Shown here: positions 1 through 6,594 of the stretch, piece by piece | How the letters are laid out: each line of letters begins with the position of its first letter | Numbering within the stretch: the first letter of the stretch is position 1 | From: Acidimicrobiia bacterium | GTDB taxonomy: Bacteria; Actinomycetota; Acidimicrobiia; IMCC26256; JAENVU01 | Direction: 5' to 3' | Length of the DNA stretch: 14,242 bases | Assembly: GCA_016650415.1 (NCBI GenBank) | Contig: JAENVU010000341.1 | Span: 1 to 14,242, forward strand | Program-made: the position numbers and the translations under genes | Notes under the pieces: generated by a model | Database searches by the model: none | Seen by the model: the letters and a program-made list of their open reading frames with translations, nothing else | What the model was told of the DNA's origin: nothing

Positions 1-10
1 CCCGGCGGGG

Positions 11-589
11 GTGGTGCCGACCTCGAGCGACCTCATGCCGCAGTTGGCCCGATCCCGACCGGCGGTCCCGGTCGTGCCCCGGCGGCAGCTCGCGCCGCCC
101 GCCGCGCCGATTCGGACGCCGGTGGGCGTCGTCGGTGATCGACCGATGGTCGGCACGATCCTCGCGCTGGCCATTGCGGTCTGCGCGTGGCTGCCGTGGA
201 TCAGCGTGTCGTCGGCGACGCCCGTGGGTGTGGTCGGTTCGGGTGAGATCAAGGTGTACATCGATACGTGGGGAGTGCCGGCGAGTTCCCTGTGGTCCAG
301 CACTCCGTCGCCGGGTGGCGTGGATCTCGGATTTCTGATCCTGGCGGTGGCGGTCGCGGTGCTGGCGGCGACCTGGACGCGCGTGATTCCCCGGGGCGGC
401 GTGCGGGTCATCGGAGTGGTGGGCGTTGGCGTGCCCCTGCTGTTCCTGATTCAGCTGCAGCGATCACTCGCCAGGGCGGCGCCCGGCGTCGGCCATTTCG
501 GCCTCACCGATGTGACCGGGTTCGGCGTGTACCTCATGGCGGTCATGGGACTCGTCGTGGTGCTCGTCCCGCCCGGACCCTCGAGATAG
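11..589 (+). CDS. four-helix membrane protein of unknown function, possibly 5'-partial
   Basis: I do not recognise a named family. From a GTG at 11 the protein is 192 aa, but the frame stays open to the left edge, so the true start may lie outside the window. The first 45 residues are rich in Pro, Ala and Arg and probably cytoplasmic. Four hydrophobic segments follow, at about residues 46-64 (ending in a Trp-Leu-Pro-Trp motif), 104-123, 130-148 and 168-187. The loop of about 40 residues between helices 1 and 2 is Gly/Ser-rich and probably outside the membrane. The chain ends six residues after the last helix. No catalytic or ligand motif is visible. It converges on the YceI gene with a hairpin in between. 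Coding is supported by the consistent third-position GC and the helix pattern; the role is unknown. Confidence 0.75.
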   Translation: MVPTSSDLMPQLARSRPAVPVVPRRQLAPPAAPIRTPVGVVGDRPMVGTILALAIAVCAWLPWISVSSATPVGVVGSGEIKVYIDTWGVPASSLWSSTPSPGGVDLGFLILAVAVAVLAATWTRVIPRGGVRVIGVVGVGVPLLFLIQLQRSLARAAPGVGHFGLTDVTGFGVYLMAVMGLVVVLVPPGPSR

Positions 590-590
590 C

Positions 591-612
591 AGCGGGTCCG
601 GGCGGGCCCGCT
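591..612. terminator. hairpin between convergent genes
   Basis: A 9-bp stem (AGCGGGTCC pairing with GGGCCCGCT, one G-T wobble) encloses a GGGC loop. It begins 2 bases after the stop at 589 and its last base is the last base of the convergent YceI stop codon. No T-run follows on either strand, so this is a candidate bidirectional terminator of the GC-rich actinobacterial kind, not a classical intrinsic one. Confidence 0.5.
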
Positions 613-1172
613 CAGCTCTTGACGAGCTGGACGTCGAGTTCGACCTGGATCTTCTCGGAGACGAGCACGCCGCCGGTGTCGAGGGCCATGTTGAAGCTCA
701 GGCCCCAATCACTGCGGTTGATCTCGGTGCGGGCGCTGAATCCGGCCTTGGTGTTGCCGAAGGGGTCGGTGCGCACCCCGTCGAACTCGAGGGCGAAGTC
801 GACCGAGCGGGTCTGACCCGCGATCGTCAGGTCGCCGGTGAGCACGAAGTCGTCGCCGGAGGCCGCGATGGCGGTGGAGCGCAGCGTCATCTCCGGATAC
901 GTCTCGACATCGAAGAAATCCGCGGTGTGCAGGTGTGCGTCCCGATCGGCGCTACCGGTGTCGACCGATGCGAGCCGGACGTTGGCGACCACCGACGACG
1001 CCAGGGGATCGTCGGCGACGGTCACGGTGCCGTCGAAGTCGGTGAAGTGGCCGTGCACCTTCGTGATCATGAGGTGGCGGGCGGTGAAGCCGACGGTGGA
1101 GTGGCTCGGGTCGACGGTCCACGTGCCGGCGGTGAGAGCGGCGAGGCCGCTGGGGGCGATGGCTGTACTCAT
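612..1172 (-). CDS. YceI-family lipid/isoprenoid-binding protein
   Basis: The 186-aa protein matches the YceI family in length and motifs: GTWTVDPSHSTVGF at 16-29, ARHL at 31-34, RDAHLHTADFFDVETYP at 77-93 and FSARTEINRSDWGL at 145-158. YceI proteins form a lipocalin-like beta barrel that holds a polyisoprenoid or similar amphiphile; several are induced by stress or by MarR/LysR-type regulators. There is no signal peptide, so this copy is predicted to be cytoplasmic, as is common in actinobacteria. The ATG at 1172 is preceded by a strong ribosome site, GAGGAGG, 5 bases upstream. It is divergent from a MarR gene, and a perfect inverted repeat lies 16 bases upstream of its start, so control by that regulator is likely. 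The ligand is unknown. Confidence 0.93.
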   Translation of the reverse strand: MSTAIAPSGLAALTAGTWTVDPSHSTVGFTARHLMITKVHGHFTDFDGTVTVADDPLASSVVANVRLASVDTGSADRDAHLHTADFFDVETYPEMTLRSTAIAASGDDFVLTGDLTIAGQTRSVDFALEFDGVRTDPFGNTKAGFSARTEINRSDWGLSFNMALDTGGVLVSEKIQVELDVQLVKS

Positions 1173-1187
1173 GGGATCCTCCTCGGT

Positions 1188-1209
1188 AATACTTGCGGTG
1201 CGAAGTATT
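1188..1209. promoter_or_regulatory. perfect inverted repeat, candidate MarR operator in front of the YceI gene
   Basis: AATACTT and AAGTATT are perfect inverted arms of 7 bp separated by 8 bp. The AT-rich arms stand out in this GC-rich DNA. The site sits 16 bases upstream of the YceI start. The arm read on the minus strand contains AATACT (1204-1209), a possible -10 box 18 bases from a weak TTGCAT -35 (1228-1233). A regulator bound here would cover the YceI promoter and start point. Confidence 0.55.
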
Positions 1210-1230
1210 GCACAAGAAAGTTTCGCGATG

Positions 1231-1253
1231 CAACATTAGCGACGCAATAGTTG
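1231..1253. promoter_or_regulatory. imperfect palindrome, second candidate operator overlapping the marR -35
   Basis: A 23-bp dyad with CAAC and GTTG at its ends and a GCG-N-CGC core, centred at 1242. Its right end overlaps the proposed -35 hexamer of the MarR gene at 1251-1256. This fits autoregulation, but its inner bases differ from the 1188-1209 repeat, so the two need not bind the same protein. Confidence 0.35.
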
Positions 1254-1280
1254 TGAGTCGATCCGATTTCCGGTAGGATC
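1251..1280 (+). promoter_or_regulatory. predicted SigA-type promoter of the MarR gene, probably leaderless
   Basis: TTGTGA at 1251-1256 and TAGGAT at 1275-1280 are separated by 18 bases. The expected transcription start, 6-7 bases after the -10 box, falls on or next to the ATG at 1286. Leaderless mRNAs are common in actinobacteria. The AGGA inside the -10 box could also serve as a weak ribosome site if transcription starts further upstream. Confidence 0.5.
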
Positions 1281-1285
1281 CGACC

Positions 1286-1780
1286 ATGGCCCAAGCCCCC
1301 GCGCGCTCGAGTGCGAAGACCAAGTGGCTGACGCCGGCCGAGATGCGGACCTGGAGAGCGTTCGTGGATCTGACGCTGCAACTCAGGGCCGAGACCGAGC
1401 AGGCCTTGCTGGAGGCGCACGGCCTCACCGAAGGGGAGTACGGCGTGCTCGTGCTCCTCTCGGAGGCGGAGGACCGCCGGCTGCGGATGTGCGATCTGGC
1501 CGCCGCGTTGCGGCTCTCACCCAGCGGATTGACCCGGCGCATCGACGGCTTGGTGAAGCGCGGCTACGTGACTCGCGAACCGTCGCCGGGTGACCGGCGG
1601 GTCATGCTTGCGGTCCTCACCGAGGAGGGGCTGCACACGCTGGAAGCCGCGGCGCCGACTCACGTCGCGTCCGTGCGCGCCAGCTTGATCGACCATCTCG
1701 ATCCGGAAGATCTCGAGCGACTCGCCGACCTGATCGAGAAGGTCCACGCGTCGCGCGGCAGTATCGGCCCCGCCGCTTAG
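1286..1780 (+). CDS. MarR-family winged-helix transcriptional regulator
   Basis: The 164-aa protein has the typical MarR length and layout: N-terminal dimerisation helices (about 18-45), a winged helix at about 47-115 with recognition helix SPSGLTRRIDGLVKRGYV (78-95), a wing carrying the conserved Asp-Arg-Arg (103-105), and a C-terminal dimerisation helix. Such proteins are usually repressors released by small phenolic, lipophilic or thioester ligands, or by oxidation. A single Cys (69) lies in the DNA-binding domain. The gene is divergent from the YceI gene, and two palindromes lie between them, so the simplest model is control of both. It may also sense an intermediate of the CoA block that it converges on. 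Its stop codon overlaps that of the DUF35 gene inside a hairpin loop. Confidence 0.92.
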   Translation: MAQAPARSSAKTKWLTPAEMRTWRAFVDLTLQLRAETEQALLEAHGLTEGEYGVLVLLSEAEDRRLRMCDLAAALRLSPSGLTRRIDGLVKRGYVTREPSPGDRRVMLAVLTEEGLHTLEAAAPTHVASVRASLIDHLDPEDLERLADLIEKVHASRGSIGPAA

Positions 1781-1786
1781 CGGCGG
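1770..1786. terminator. perfect 7-bp hairpin holding both convergent stop codons
   Basis: CCGCCGC-TTA-GCGGCGG is a perfect inverted repeat. The TTA loop is the minus-strand TAA stop of the DUF35 gene (1777-1779), and TAG at 1778-1780 ends the MarR gene. Each 3' end therefore carries the same hairpin. No T-run follows; action as a bidirectional terminator or RNA 3'-end stabiliser is inferred. Confidence 0.5.
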
Positions 1787-2211
1787 ACCCAGCGGGGGAG
1801 TGCGACGTCCTCGACGGTCTGGAAGACGACGCGAACGGGCTCGCCGATGGCGATGGTGGCGGGATCGATCTCGTTGATGGGTCCGGTCTCGGTCGCGACC
1901 AGGTTGCCGACGAAGCGAATCGAGGGATCCTCGTCGAGGGCGACGACGATCGCGTTGTACGGCGCGAGCTCCGAATAGGCGGGGAGCAACGGCGCGTGGG
2001 GCACGATGAACGACCAGATGGTCGCGTGCCCGCTCGTCGGGACCCACGTCACGCTGATCGACTGGCAGTGCGGACACATGGGTCGTGGTGGCATGCGCCA
2101 CGCGCCGCACGCGCCGCACGACTGCACGAGCAACTCACCGCGGGCCGTACCGTGCCAGAACGGCGCCGACGTTTCGTCGTCGAGATCGGGGAGCAGGAAG
2201 TCGTCGCTCAT
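1777..2211 (-). CDS. DUF35 Zn-ribbon/OB-fold acyl-CoA-associated protein
   Basis: The 144-aa protein has the two-part DUF35 layout: an N-terminal helix with Phe-Trp (18-19), a rubredoxin-like zinc ribbon with Cys32-x2-Cys35 and Cys46-x2-Cys49, then an OB-fold (about 52-140) with a typical Pro-Tyr pair near its middle. DUF35 proteins usually pair with thiolase-like proteins; in bacterial steroid degradation the DUF35 domain of ChsH2 binds the aldolase Ltp2 and is needed for its activity. Here the gene directly follows a thiolase-like gene, 49 bases downstream on the same strand, so it is probably that enzyme's partner. The start at 2211 was chosen because AGGAGG sits 7 bases upstream and the chain before it has no family match. 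All four zinc ligands are present. Confidence 0.92.
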   Translation of the reverse strand: MSDDFLLPDLDDETSAPFWHGTARGELLVQSCGACGAWRMPPRPMCPHCQSISVTWVPTSGHATIWSFIVPHAPLLPAYSELAPYNAIVVALDEDPSIRFVGNLVATETGPINEIDPATIAIGEPVRVVFQTVEDVALPRWVRR

Positions 2212-2227
2212 CCTGTGTCCTCCTGTC

Positions 2228-2255
2228 CCTTCGGGGCGGGCCGGACGGGCCCCGC
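2228..2255. repeat. GC-rich intergenic repeat, copy A
   Basis: The segment starts CCCTTCGGG, continues through CGGGCCG and CGGGCC and ends CCCG. It matches copy B (13702-13729) at 24 of 28 positions by eye and shares GGCC-NN-CGGGCC-N-CG with copy C (3431-3447). It begins 5 bases after the stop of the thiolase-like gene. CGGGGC (2232-2237) can pair with GCCCCG (2249-2254), so a terminator role is possible. Confidence 0.45.
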
Positions 2256-2260
2256 TCCGC

Positions 2261-3406
2261 TCATCGGCGGAACAGCACTGCGCTCGTGGGGACACCTTCA
2301 CCGCTCGTGACGAGGGAGCACGCGGCGTCGGCGACCTGATTCGGTGAGGTCCCACGGATCTGACGGACGCCTTCGAGGACCAGGTTGAACCCGTGCACGT
2401 ACGCCTCGGACATGCCGCCGCCCGAGGTGTTGGTCGGCAGGCGGCCGTGGGGCCATTCCAGCGCACCGTCGTCCGTGAACTCGCCGCCCTCGCCGCGACC
2501 ACAGAATCCGTAGCCCTCGAGCGAGAGCGGAATCAGCGGACTGAACGCGTCGTAGAGCTGCGCGACGGGAACGTCGGCCGGCTGGAAATCGCTGCGTTCC
2601 CAGAGCAGGCGGGCACACGCCCACGCCGGGCCGGTGAGGGGGTCCTCGCAGAAGTAGTTGGTCATCACCTGGTGTTGTTGCGGGATGCTCTGCGCGAACG
2701 AGTGGATGTACGCCGGGGGCTGGGGGAGATCCCGCGCCCGGTCCGCGCTCGTGATGACGACCGCGAGTGCACCATCGGTCTCGAGGCAGTTGTCGAACAG
2801 ACACAGGGGCTCGGAGATCCAGCGGGCATCCATGTACTGCTCACGCGTGAGTTCCTTCGCGTGCATCGTCGCGATCGGATTGCGGTTTGCGTGCTTCCGG
2901 AAGGCGAGCGCGACGTTCGCGAGGTGGTCGCGGGTGTAGCCGTACTGATGCATTGCGCGCCGGGTGAGCATCGCGATCTCGTCGACCGGTCGGAGTACCC
3001 CGAACGGACGACTCCATTGCTGATGACCCGCGACCCGGTCCGAGACTTGCGCCCACGGGCGGCTGGTCTTCGACGCCCGTTTCCGCGCCCGCCACGCAAC
3101 CGCGGTCGTGCACTGCCCGGTGGCGACGGCCATCGCGGCCTGGCCGACCACCCCACACCCGGCGCCGCCGCCGAAGCCGACCTCGGAGAAATACGTGATG
3201 TCACCCAGCCCGACGTTCCGGGCAACGTCGACCTCGCGCCCGTCCTCCATCGAGAACATCGCGATGCCGTCGACGTCGGACGGCCGCAGCCCGGCATCGT
3301 CGATCGCGGCACTGATGGCCTGACACGCGAGCGAGAGTTCGGTGTCGGGCAAGCCCTTGCCGTACGCGGTCTGGCCGATCCCGACCACGGCGCAGGAGTC
3401 CTTCAT
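2261..3406 (-). CDS. thiolase-fold lipid-transfer protein, probable Ltp2-type aldolase subunit
   Basis: The 381-aa protein has the two-domain thiolase fold of the SCPx/Ltp group: CAVVGIGQTAYG (5-16), the AGLRPSDVDGI helix (38-48), LYDAFSP (284-290), PTNTSGGGMSEAYVHG (324-339) and EGVRQIRG (345-352). The residues a true thiolase needs appear changed. By eye the nucleophilic Cys position falls in Gly-Ala-Gly just before Cys84, the Asn of the usual NEAF motif is Tyr285, and the His of GHP is Tyr336. A tyrosine pair of this kind is known from Ltp2, which performs a retro-aldol cleavage of a side-chain beta-hydroxyacyl-CoA with a DUF35 partner. The DUF35 gene follows 49 bases downstream. I infer a C-C lyase and not an acetyl-CoA acyltransferase; the substrate is unknown. 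The ribosome site before the ATG is weak. Cys84 could still be the nucleophile if my alignment is off. Confidence 0.88.
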   Translation of the reverse strand: MKDSCAVVGIGQTAYGKGLPDTELSLACQAISAAIDDAGLRPSDVDGIAMFSMEDGREVDVARNVGLGDITYFSEVGFGGGAGCGVVGQAAMAVATGQCTTAVAWRARKRASKTSRPWAQVSDRVAGHQQWSRPFGVLRPVDEIAMLTRRAMHQYGYTRDHLANVALAFRKHANRNPIATMHAKELTREQYMDARWISEPLCLFDNCLETDGALAVVITSADRARDLPQPPAYIHSFAQSIPQQHQVMTNYFCEDPLTGPAWACARLLWERSDFQPADVPVAQLYDAFSPLIPLSLEGYGFCGRGEGGEFTDDGALEWPHGRLPTNTSGGGMSEAYVHGFNLVLEGVRQIRGTSPNQVADAACSLVTSGEGVPTSAVLFRR

Positions 3407-3430
3407 GCCCGCTCATGCGACTGCGTCGCA

Positions 3431-3447
3431 GGCCGCTCGGGCCCCGC
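3431..3447. repeat. GC-rich intergenic repeat, copy C (partial)
   Basis: GGCCGCTCGGGCC at 3431-3443 is identical to 13714-13726 in copy B, and the following CCGC matches copy A. It lies about 54 bases downstream of the crotonase-fold gene on its strand. The CCCTTCGGG left part seen in copies A and B is absent. Confidence 0.4.
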
Positions 3448-3456
3448 CCGGCGAAC

Positions 3457-3473
3457 GCGGGCCGCCGGCCCGC
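3457..3473. terminator. perfect 7-bp GC hairpin between crotonase and thiolase-like genes
   Basis: GCGGGCC-GCC-GGCCCGC is a perfect stem with a 3-base loop in the 94-bp gap between 3406 and 3501. It lies 27 bases after the stop of the upstream minus-strand gene. There is no T-run. It may reduce read-through or set the relative amounts of the genes on either side. Confidence 0.4.
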
Positions 3474-3500
3474 AGGAAAGCGCCTCGCTTCGGTCTACTC

Positions 3501-4337
3501 TCAAAATCCGCGCCAGACGGGGTCGCGCTTTTCCATCATTGCGGCCATGCGTTCCTTGCCGTCTTCGGTGCCCAGGTTCAGTTCGATGAACACCGCCTCG
3601 TTCTCGAGGGTCGCGGTGCGGGGGATCTCGGTGGCATCGTGCAACAGCTTCTTCGCCCAGCCGAGCACCTTCGTGGGCTTGGCCGCGATCCGGTCGGCCC
3701 ACTCGGCGGTCGCGGTCCGGAGGTCGGCGGCGGGCACGACCCGGTTCACGATGCCGAGTTCGGCGGCCTCGGTGGCGCTGATGGAGTCGCCGAGGAACAC
3801 GATCTGCGCGGCCTTGTGTGTACCGACGATCCGCGGCAACAGGTAGAGGTACCCGCCGTCGGGGATGAGCGCCTGCTTGCTGAACACGTCGACGATCTTC
3901 GCGGTGTCGGCCGCGATCACCAGATCGGCCGCGAGCGTGAGCATCGCCCCGCCGCCCGCCGCCGTGCCGTTCAACGCCACGATGATCGGCTTCTGGCAGT
4001 CCTGCATGCGTTCCATGAGCTGCTGGAATCCCGCCCGCATCATGTGCACGGCGCTGCCGGCCACGAAGTCGGGCGCGCCATCGGGCTTCGGTGGCGCCGG
4101 CGGTCGGACCCGGAGGTCCGAGCCGGTACAGAAGTGGCGGTCACCGGCCGCGGTCAGCACGACGCAGCGAACCGCGAGGTCGGTGTGGGCGTCGCGGAAG
4201 TGATCGATGAGCCGGTCCCGAACGTAGAACGGGATCGAGTTCGAGGCCTCGGGCCGGTTGATGGTGAGCCAGAGCACACCGTCGCGGAGCTCGGAGGTGA
4301 GTTCTGCGTCGGCATGCGCCGATGTTTCCGCGTCCAT
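3501..4337 (-). CDS. crotonase-superfamily protein, PaaG-like isomerase type, not a standard hydratase
   Basis: The 278-aa protein is a full-length enoyl-CoA hydratase/isomerase fold: LTINRPEASNS (24-34), the oxyanion-hole segments FCTGSDL (69-75) and NGTAAGGGAML (123-133), IPDGGYLYLLPRIVG (158-172) and a C-terminal trimerisation helix. Both catalytic glutamates of rat hydratase (144 and 164) appear replaced, by Met132 and Phe152. Asp160 in Ile-Pro-Asp occupies the position of the catalytic Asp in PaaG, the ring-epoxide isomerase of phenylacetate breakdown, and similar positions serve in delta3-delta2 isomerases. I infer double-bond or ring isomerisation of an acyl-CoA. Start 4337 is chosen because it lies 4 bases after the upstream stop with GAGG about 10 bases ahead; an in-frame ATG at 4391 would overlap the upstream gene and add a non-family extension. 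Confidence 0.9.
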   Translation of the reverse strand: MDAETSAHADAELTSELRDGVLWLTINRPEASNSIPFYVRDRLIDHFRDAHTDLAVRCVVLTAAGDRHFCTGSDLRVRPPAPPKPDGAPDFVAGSAVHMMRAGFQQLMERMQDCQKPIIVALNGTAAGGGAMLTLAADLVIAADTAKIVDVFSKQALIPDGGYLYLLPRIVGTHKAAQIVFLGDSISATEAAELGIVNRVVPAADLRTATAEWADRIAAKPTKVLGWAKKLLHDATEIPRTATLENEAVFIELNLGTEDGKERMAAMMEKRDPVWRGF

Positions 4338-4341
4338 GGGT

Positions 4342-6558
4342 CTACTTCCTCTTGGCGGCGCGAATGACGAGTGCGTCGAGCGCGACCGCACCCTTCGGCC
4401 GGATGACGAGTGGGTTGATGTCGAGTTCGCCGATCTCGTCGGCGAGATCCAACGCGAGCCGTTGCACTTTCATGATGACGTCGACCATGGCGGCTCGATC
4501 GGCGGGCTTGGCCCCGCGCACCCCGTCGAGCATCTTCGCTCCCGCGAGCTCGTCGAGCATGGCCACCGCCTGCTCGTTGCCGAACGGGGGCACGCGGAAG
4601 GTCACGTCGCCGAGCACTTCCACGAAGATGCCACCCAGCCCGGCCATGACGACCGGACCGAAGAGTGCGTCCTGGGAGATGCCCACGACGGTCTCGACGC
4701 CGCCGGAGACGAGTTCGCTCACGATCACGCCGTCGATGCGTACGTTGCGTCCGCCGGCAGAGTGGGCCGTCGTGAGGAGATGGTCGTAGGTGGCACGGAC
4801 CGCGGCGGCGGTCTCGACACCGACCTTCACCAAGCCGAGATCGCTCTTGTGGAGGAGGTCCGGGGAGGAGACCTTCATGACGACGGGGTAGCCGATCGCG
4901 GCGGCCGCCCTGACGGCTTCGGCCGCCGAACTGCACAGCCGCTCCTTCGACGTTCGGATGCCGTACGCGGCCAGCACCCGCTTGCTCTGCCACTCGGAGA
5001 GCGCGGTACCGGGCTCGGCCTGCTCGATGATCGCCCGCGCCTTCTTGGCCGCGGCAAGGGGAGTGGTCGGGGTATCGGCGAAGGGCGAGCGGTAGTGCGC
5101 GGCGAACCGCCAGTAGTCGACGTACGCGCGTGTGGCGGTGACGCAATTCCCGAATGTGCGGAACACCGGCAGGCCGCCGTCGAGCAGACGGAAGTAGTAG
5201 GTGTCGTCGGTGCCGGGAGGGGCGCCCCAGACCACGAAGATCGGCTTGTCGGTCGTGGCCGCGACCTCGACGAGGTCCCGGGTGAACGGCTTGCTGAACG
5301 CGGCGACCGCGCCGGTGATCGGCACCACGACGATGTCGACCTTCGGATCGGCGACGATCGCATCGAGAATCTGCCGGCCGCGCGCGTCGGCGACGGGGGG
5401 ACCGCCGGAGTCGACGGGGTTGCTGACTCGGAGGTACGCCGGGATCAGCCCGTCGTGCAGGGTCTTCTGGGTGGCCTTGGTGAGCTGGGGAAGCTCGAGG
5501 CCCGCGGCGGCGAGCATGTCGGCCATATGGGCGCCGGTGCCGCCCGAGATCGCGTAGACGCACACCCCGGGTTCGCGGTCTCGCGTGGCCCAGGTCGGCA
5601 GGGCGTCCGGTCGGGTGCGCGCCAGGCCCGCCGACACTTCGAGCAGCTCGTCGAGACCGTCGACGCGGGTGATCCCGAACTGACGGAACACCGCCGAGGT
5701 GATGGCATCCGAGCCGGTGAGATGGCCGGTATGGCTCTGGGCCATCGACGCGCCTTCGTCGGTGCGCCCGACCTTGACCATCACGATCGGCTTGTGCAGC
5801 GACGCCGCGTGGTCCGCCGCCAGCATCAGCGTGCGCCCGTCCTTGAATCCCTCGATGTAACACGCCACCACGCCGACCTCGGGTTGGGACGCGAAGTGCG
5901 CCGCGAAGTCGGCGAACTCGAGGTCCACCTCGTTGCCGGTCGGCGCCCAATGGCTGAGCCGGATACCGAGCTCCTGCCCCTGGAACACCGGCCGCCCCTG
6001 ATGGCCGGACTGGGTCACCAACGCGATGGACGGACCTTCGAGGTCCTGGCGGAAGTCCTCGAATGCGTTGAGGTTCGTGTTCGGCCCGAGGAGTCGGACG
6101 CTCCCGCCGCGCACCAGCGCGTCGAGACGACGCTCGAGTTTCTCGCCGTCCCTTCCCGTCTCGCTGAAGCCGGCGGCGAAGATCACGGCGAATTTCGCCG
6201 AGCTCGCCAGCACCTCCTCGAAGGTGTCGACCGCCTTCCCCGTCAGGATGATCGCGAGGTCGATCTCGCCGGGGACATCGGCGAGCGAGGCGTAGACCCG
6301 GTGGCCGAAGACGGTGTCGTACCGGGGGTGCACCGGGTAGAAGGACGCGCCGTTGGCCTTGGCCCACGCATCGAACTTCCGGGTCATTGCGGTGTTGGGC
6401 TTGGCCGACTGCTCGGATGCGCCGATCAGCGCGATCGAACGCGGGTGCAGGAACGCGTCGAGGTCGACGGTCCGCAACCCGAGTGGTCGTCCGGACACGT
6501 CGAGGTCGGCGTCGGTGCGGGGGCTGCGAACAGCGGCAGGGCGCGCAGGCACGAGCAA
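4342..6558 (-). CDS. acetate-CoA ligase family (ADP-forming type) acyl-CoA synthetase, fused subunits
   Basis: The 738-aa protein carries the NDP-forming acyl-CoA synthetase domains in one chain: a CoA-binding Rossmann domain (about 33-170, FLHPRSIALIGAS at 36-48), succinyl-CoA-ligase-like domains (about 175-470), and a C-terminal ATP-grasp domain (about 520-735) with GYPVVMKVSSPDLLHKSD (556-573) and ELDINPLVIRPKG (711-723). The phosphorylated His is probably His276 in SHTGHLTG. Such enzymes form an acyl-CoA thioester from the acid with nucleotide hydrolysed to NDP, or run in reverse to make ATP. It heads the minus-strand block, with the crotonase gene 4 bases downstream, so it probably activates the pathway substrate or recovers energy from a product. 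The start is unsure: a TTG at 6558 gives about 30 residues before the conserved domain, and a GTG at 6498 is an alternative. Neither has a good ribosome site. Confidence 0.9.
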   Translation of the reverse strand: MLVPARPAAVRSPRTDADLDVSGRPLGLRTVDLDAFLHPRSIALIGASEQSAKPNTAMTRKFDAWAKANGASFYPVHPRYDTVFGHRVYASLADVPGEIDLAIILTGKAVDTFEEVLASSAKFAVIFAAGFSETGRDGEKLERRLDALVRGGSVRLLGPNTNLNAFEDFRQDLEGPSIALVTQSGHQGRPVFQGQELGIRLSHWAPTGNEVDLEFADFAAHFASQPEVGVVACYIEGFKDGRTLMLAADHAASLHKPIVMVKVGRTDEGASMAQSHTGHLTGSDAITSAVFRQFGITRVDGLDELLEVSAGLARTRPDALPTWATRDREPGVCVYAISGGTGAHMADMLAAAGLELPQLTKATQKTLHDGLIPAYLRVSNPVDSGGPPVADARGRQILDAIVADPKVDIVVVPITGAVAAFSKPFTRDLVEVAATTDKPIFVVWGAPPGTDDTYYFRLLDGGLPVFRTFGNCVTATRAYVDYWRFAAHYRSPFADTPTTPLAAAKKARAIIEQAEPGTALSEWQSKRVLAAYGIRTSKERLCSSAAEAVRAAAAIGYPVVMKVSSPDLLHKSDLGLVKVGVETAAAVRATYDHLLTTAHSAGGRNVRIDGVIVSELVSGGVETVVGISQDALFGPVVMAGLGGIFVEVLGDVTFRVPPFGNEQAVAMLDELAGAKMLDGVRGAKPADRAAMVDVIMKVQRLALDLADEIGELDINPLVIRPKGAVALDALVIRAAKRK

Positions 6559-6594
6559 TCCGATCTGTGGAGCGAATCTGACGAGCCTTCAGTA

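Noticed and set aside
2212..2502. N-terminal extension of the DUF35 gene to an upstream start at 2502
   Set aside because: The extra 97 residues lie inside the thiolase-like gene and look like shadow coding. The ATG at 2211 has an ideal AGGAGG site.
2393..3589. 398-residue plus-strand frame opposite the thiolase-like gene
   Set aside because: It is a shadow of the minus-strand gene; it shows no motif and spans the intergenic gap without a ribosome site.
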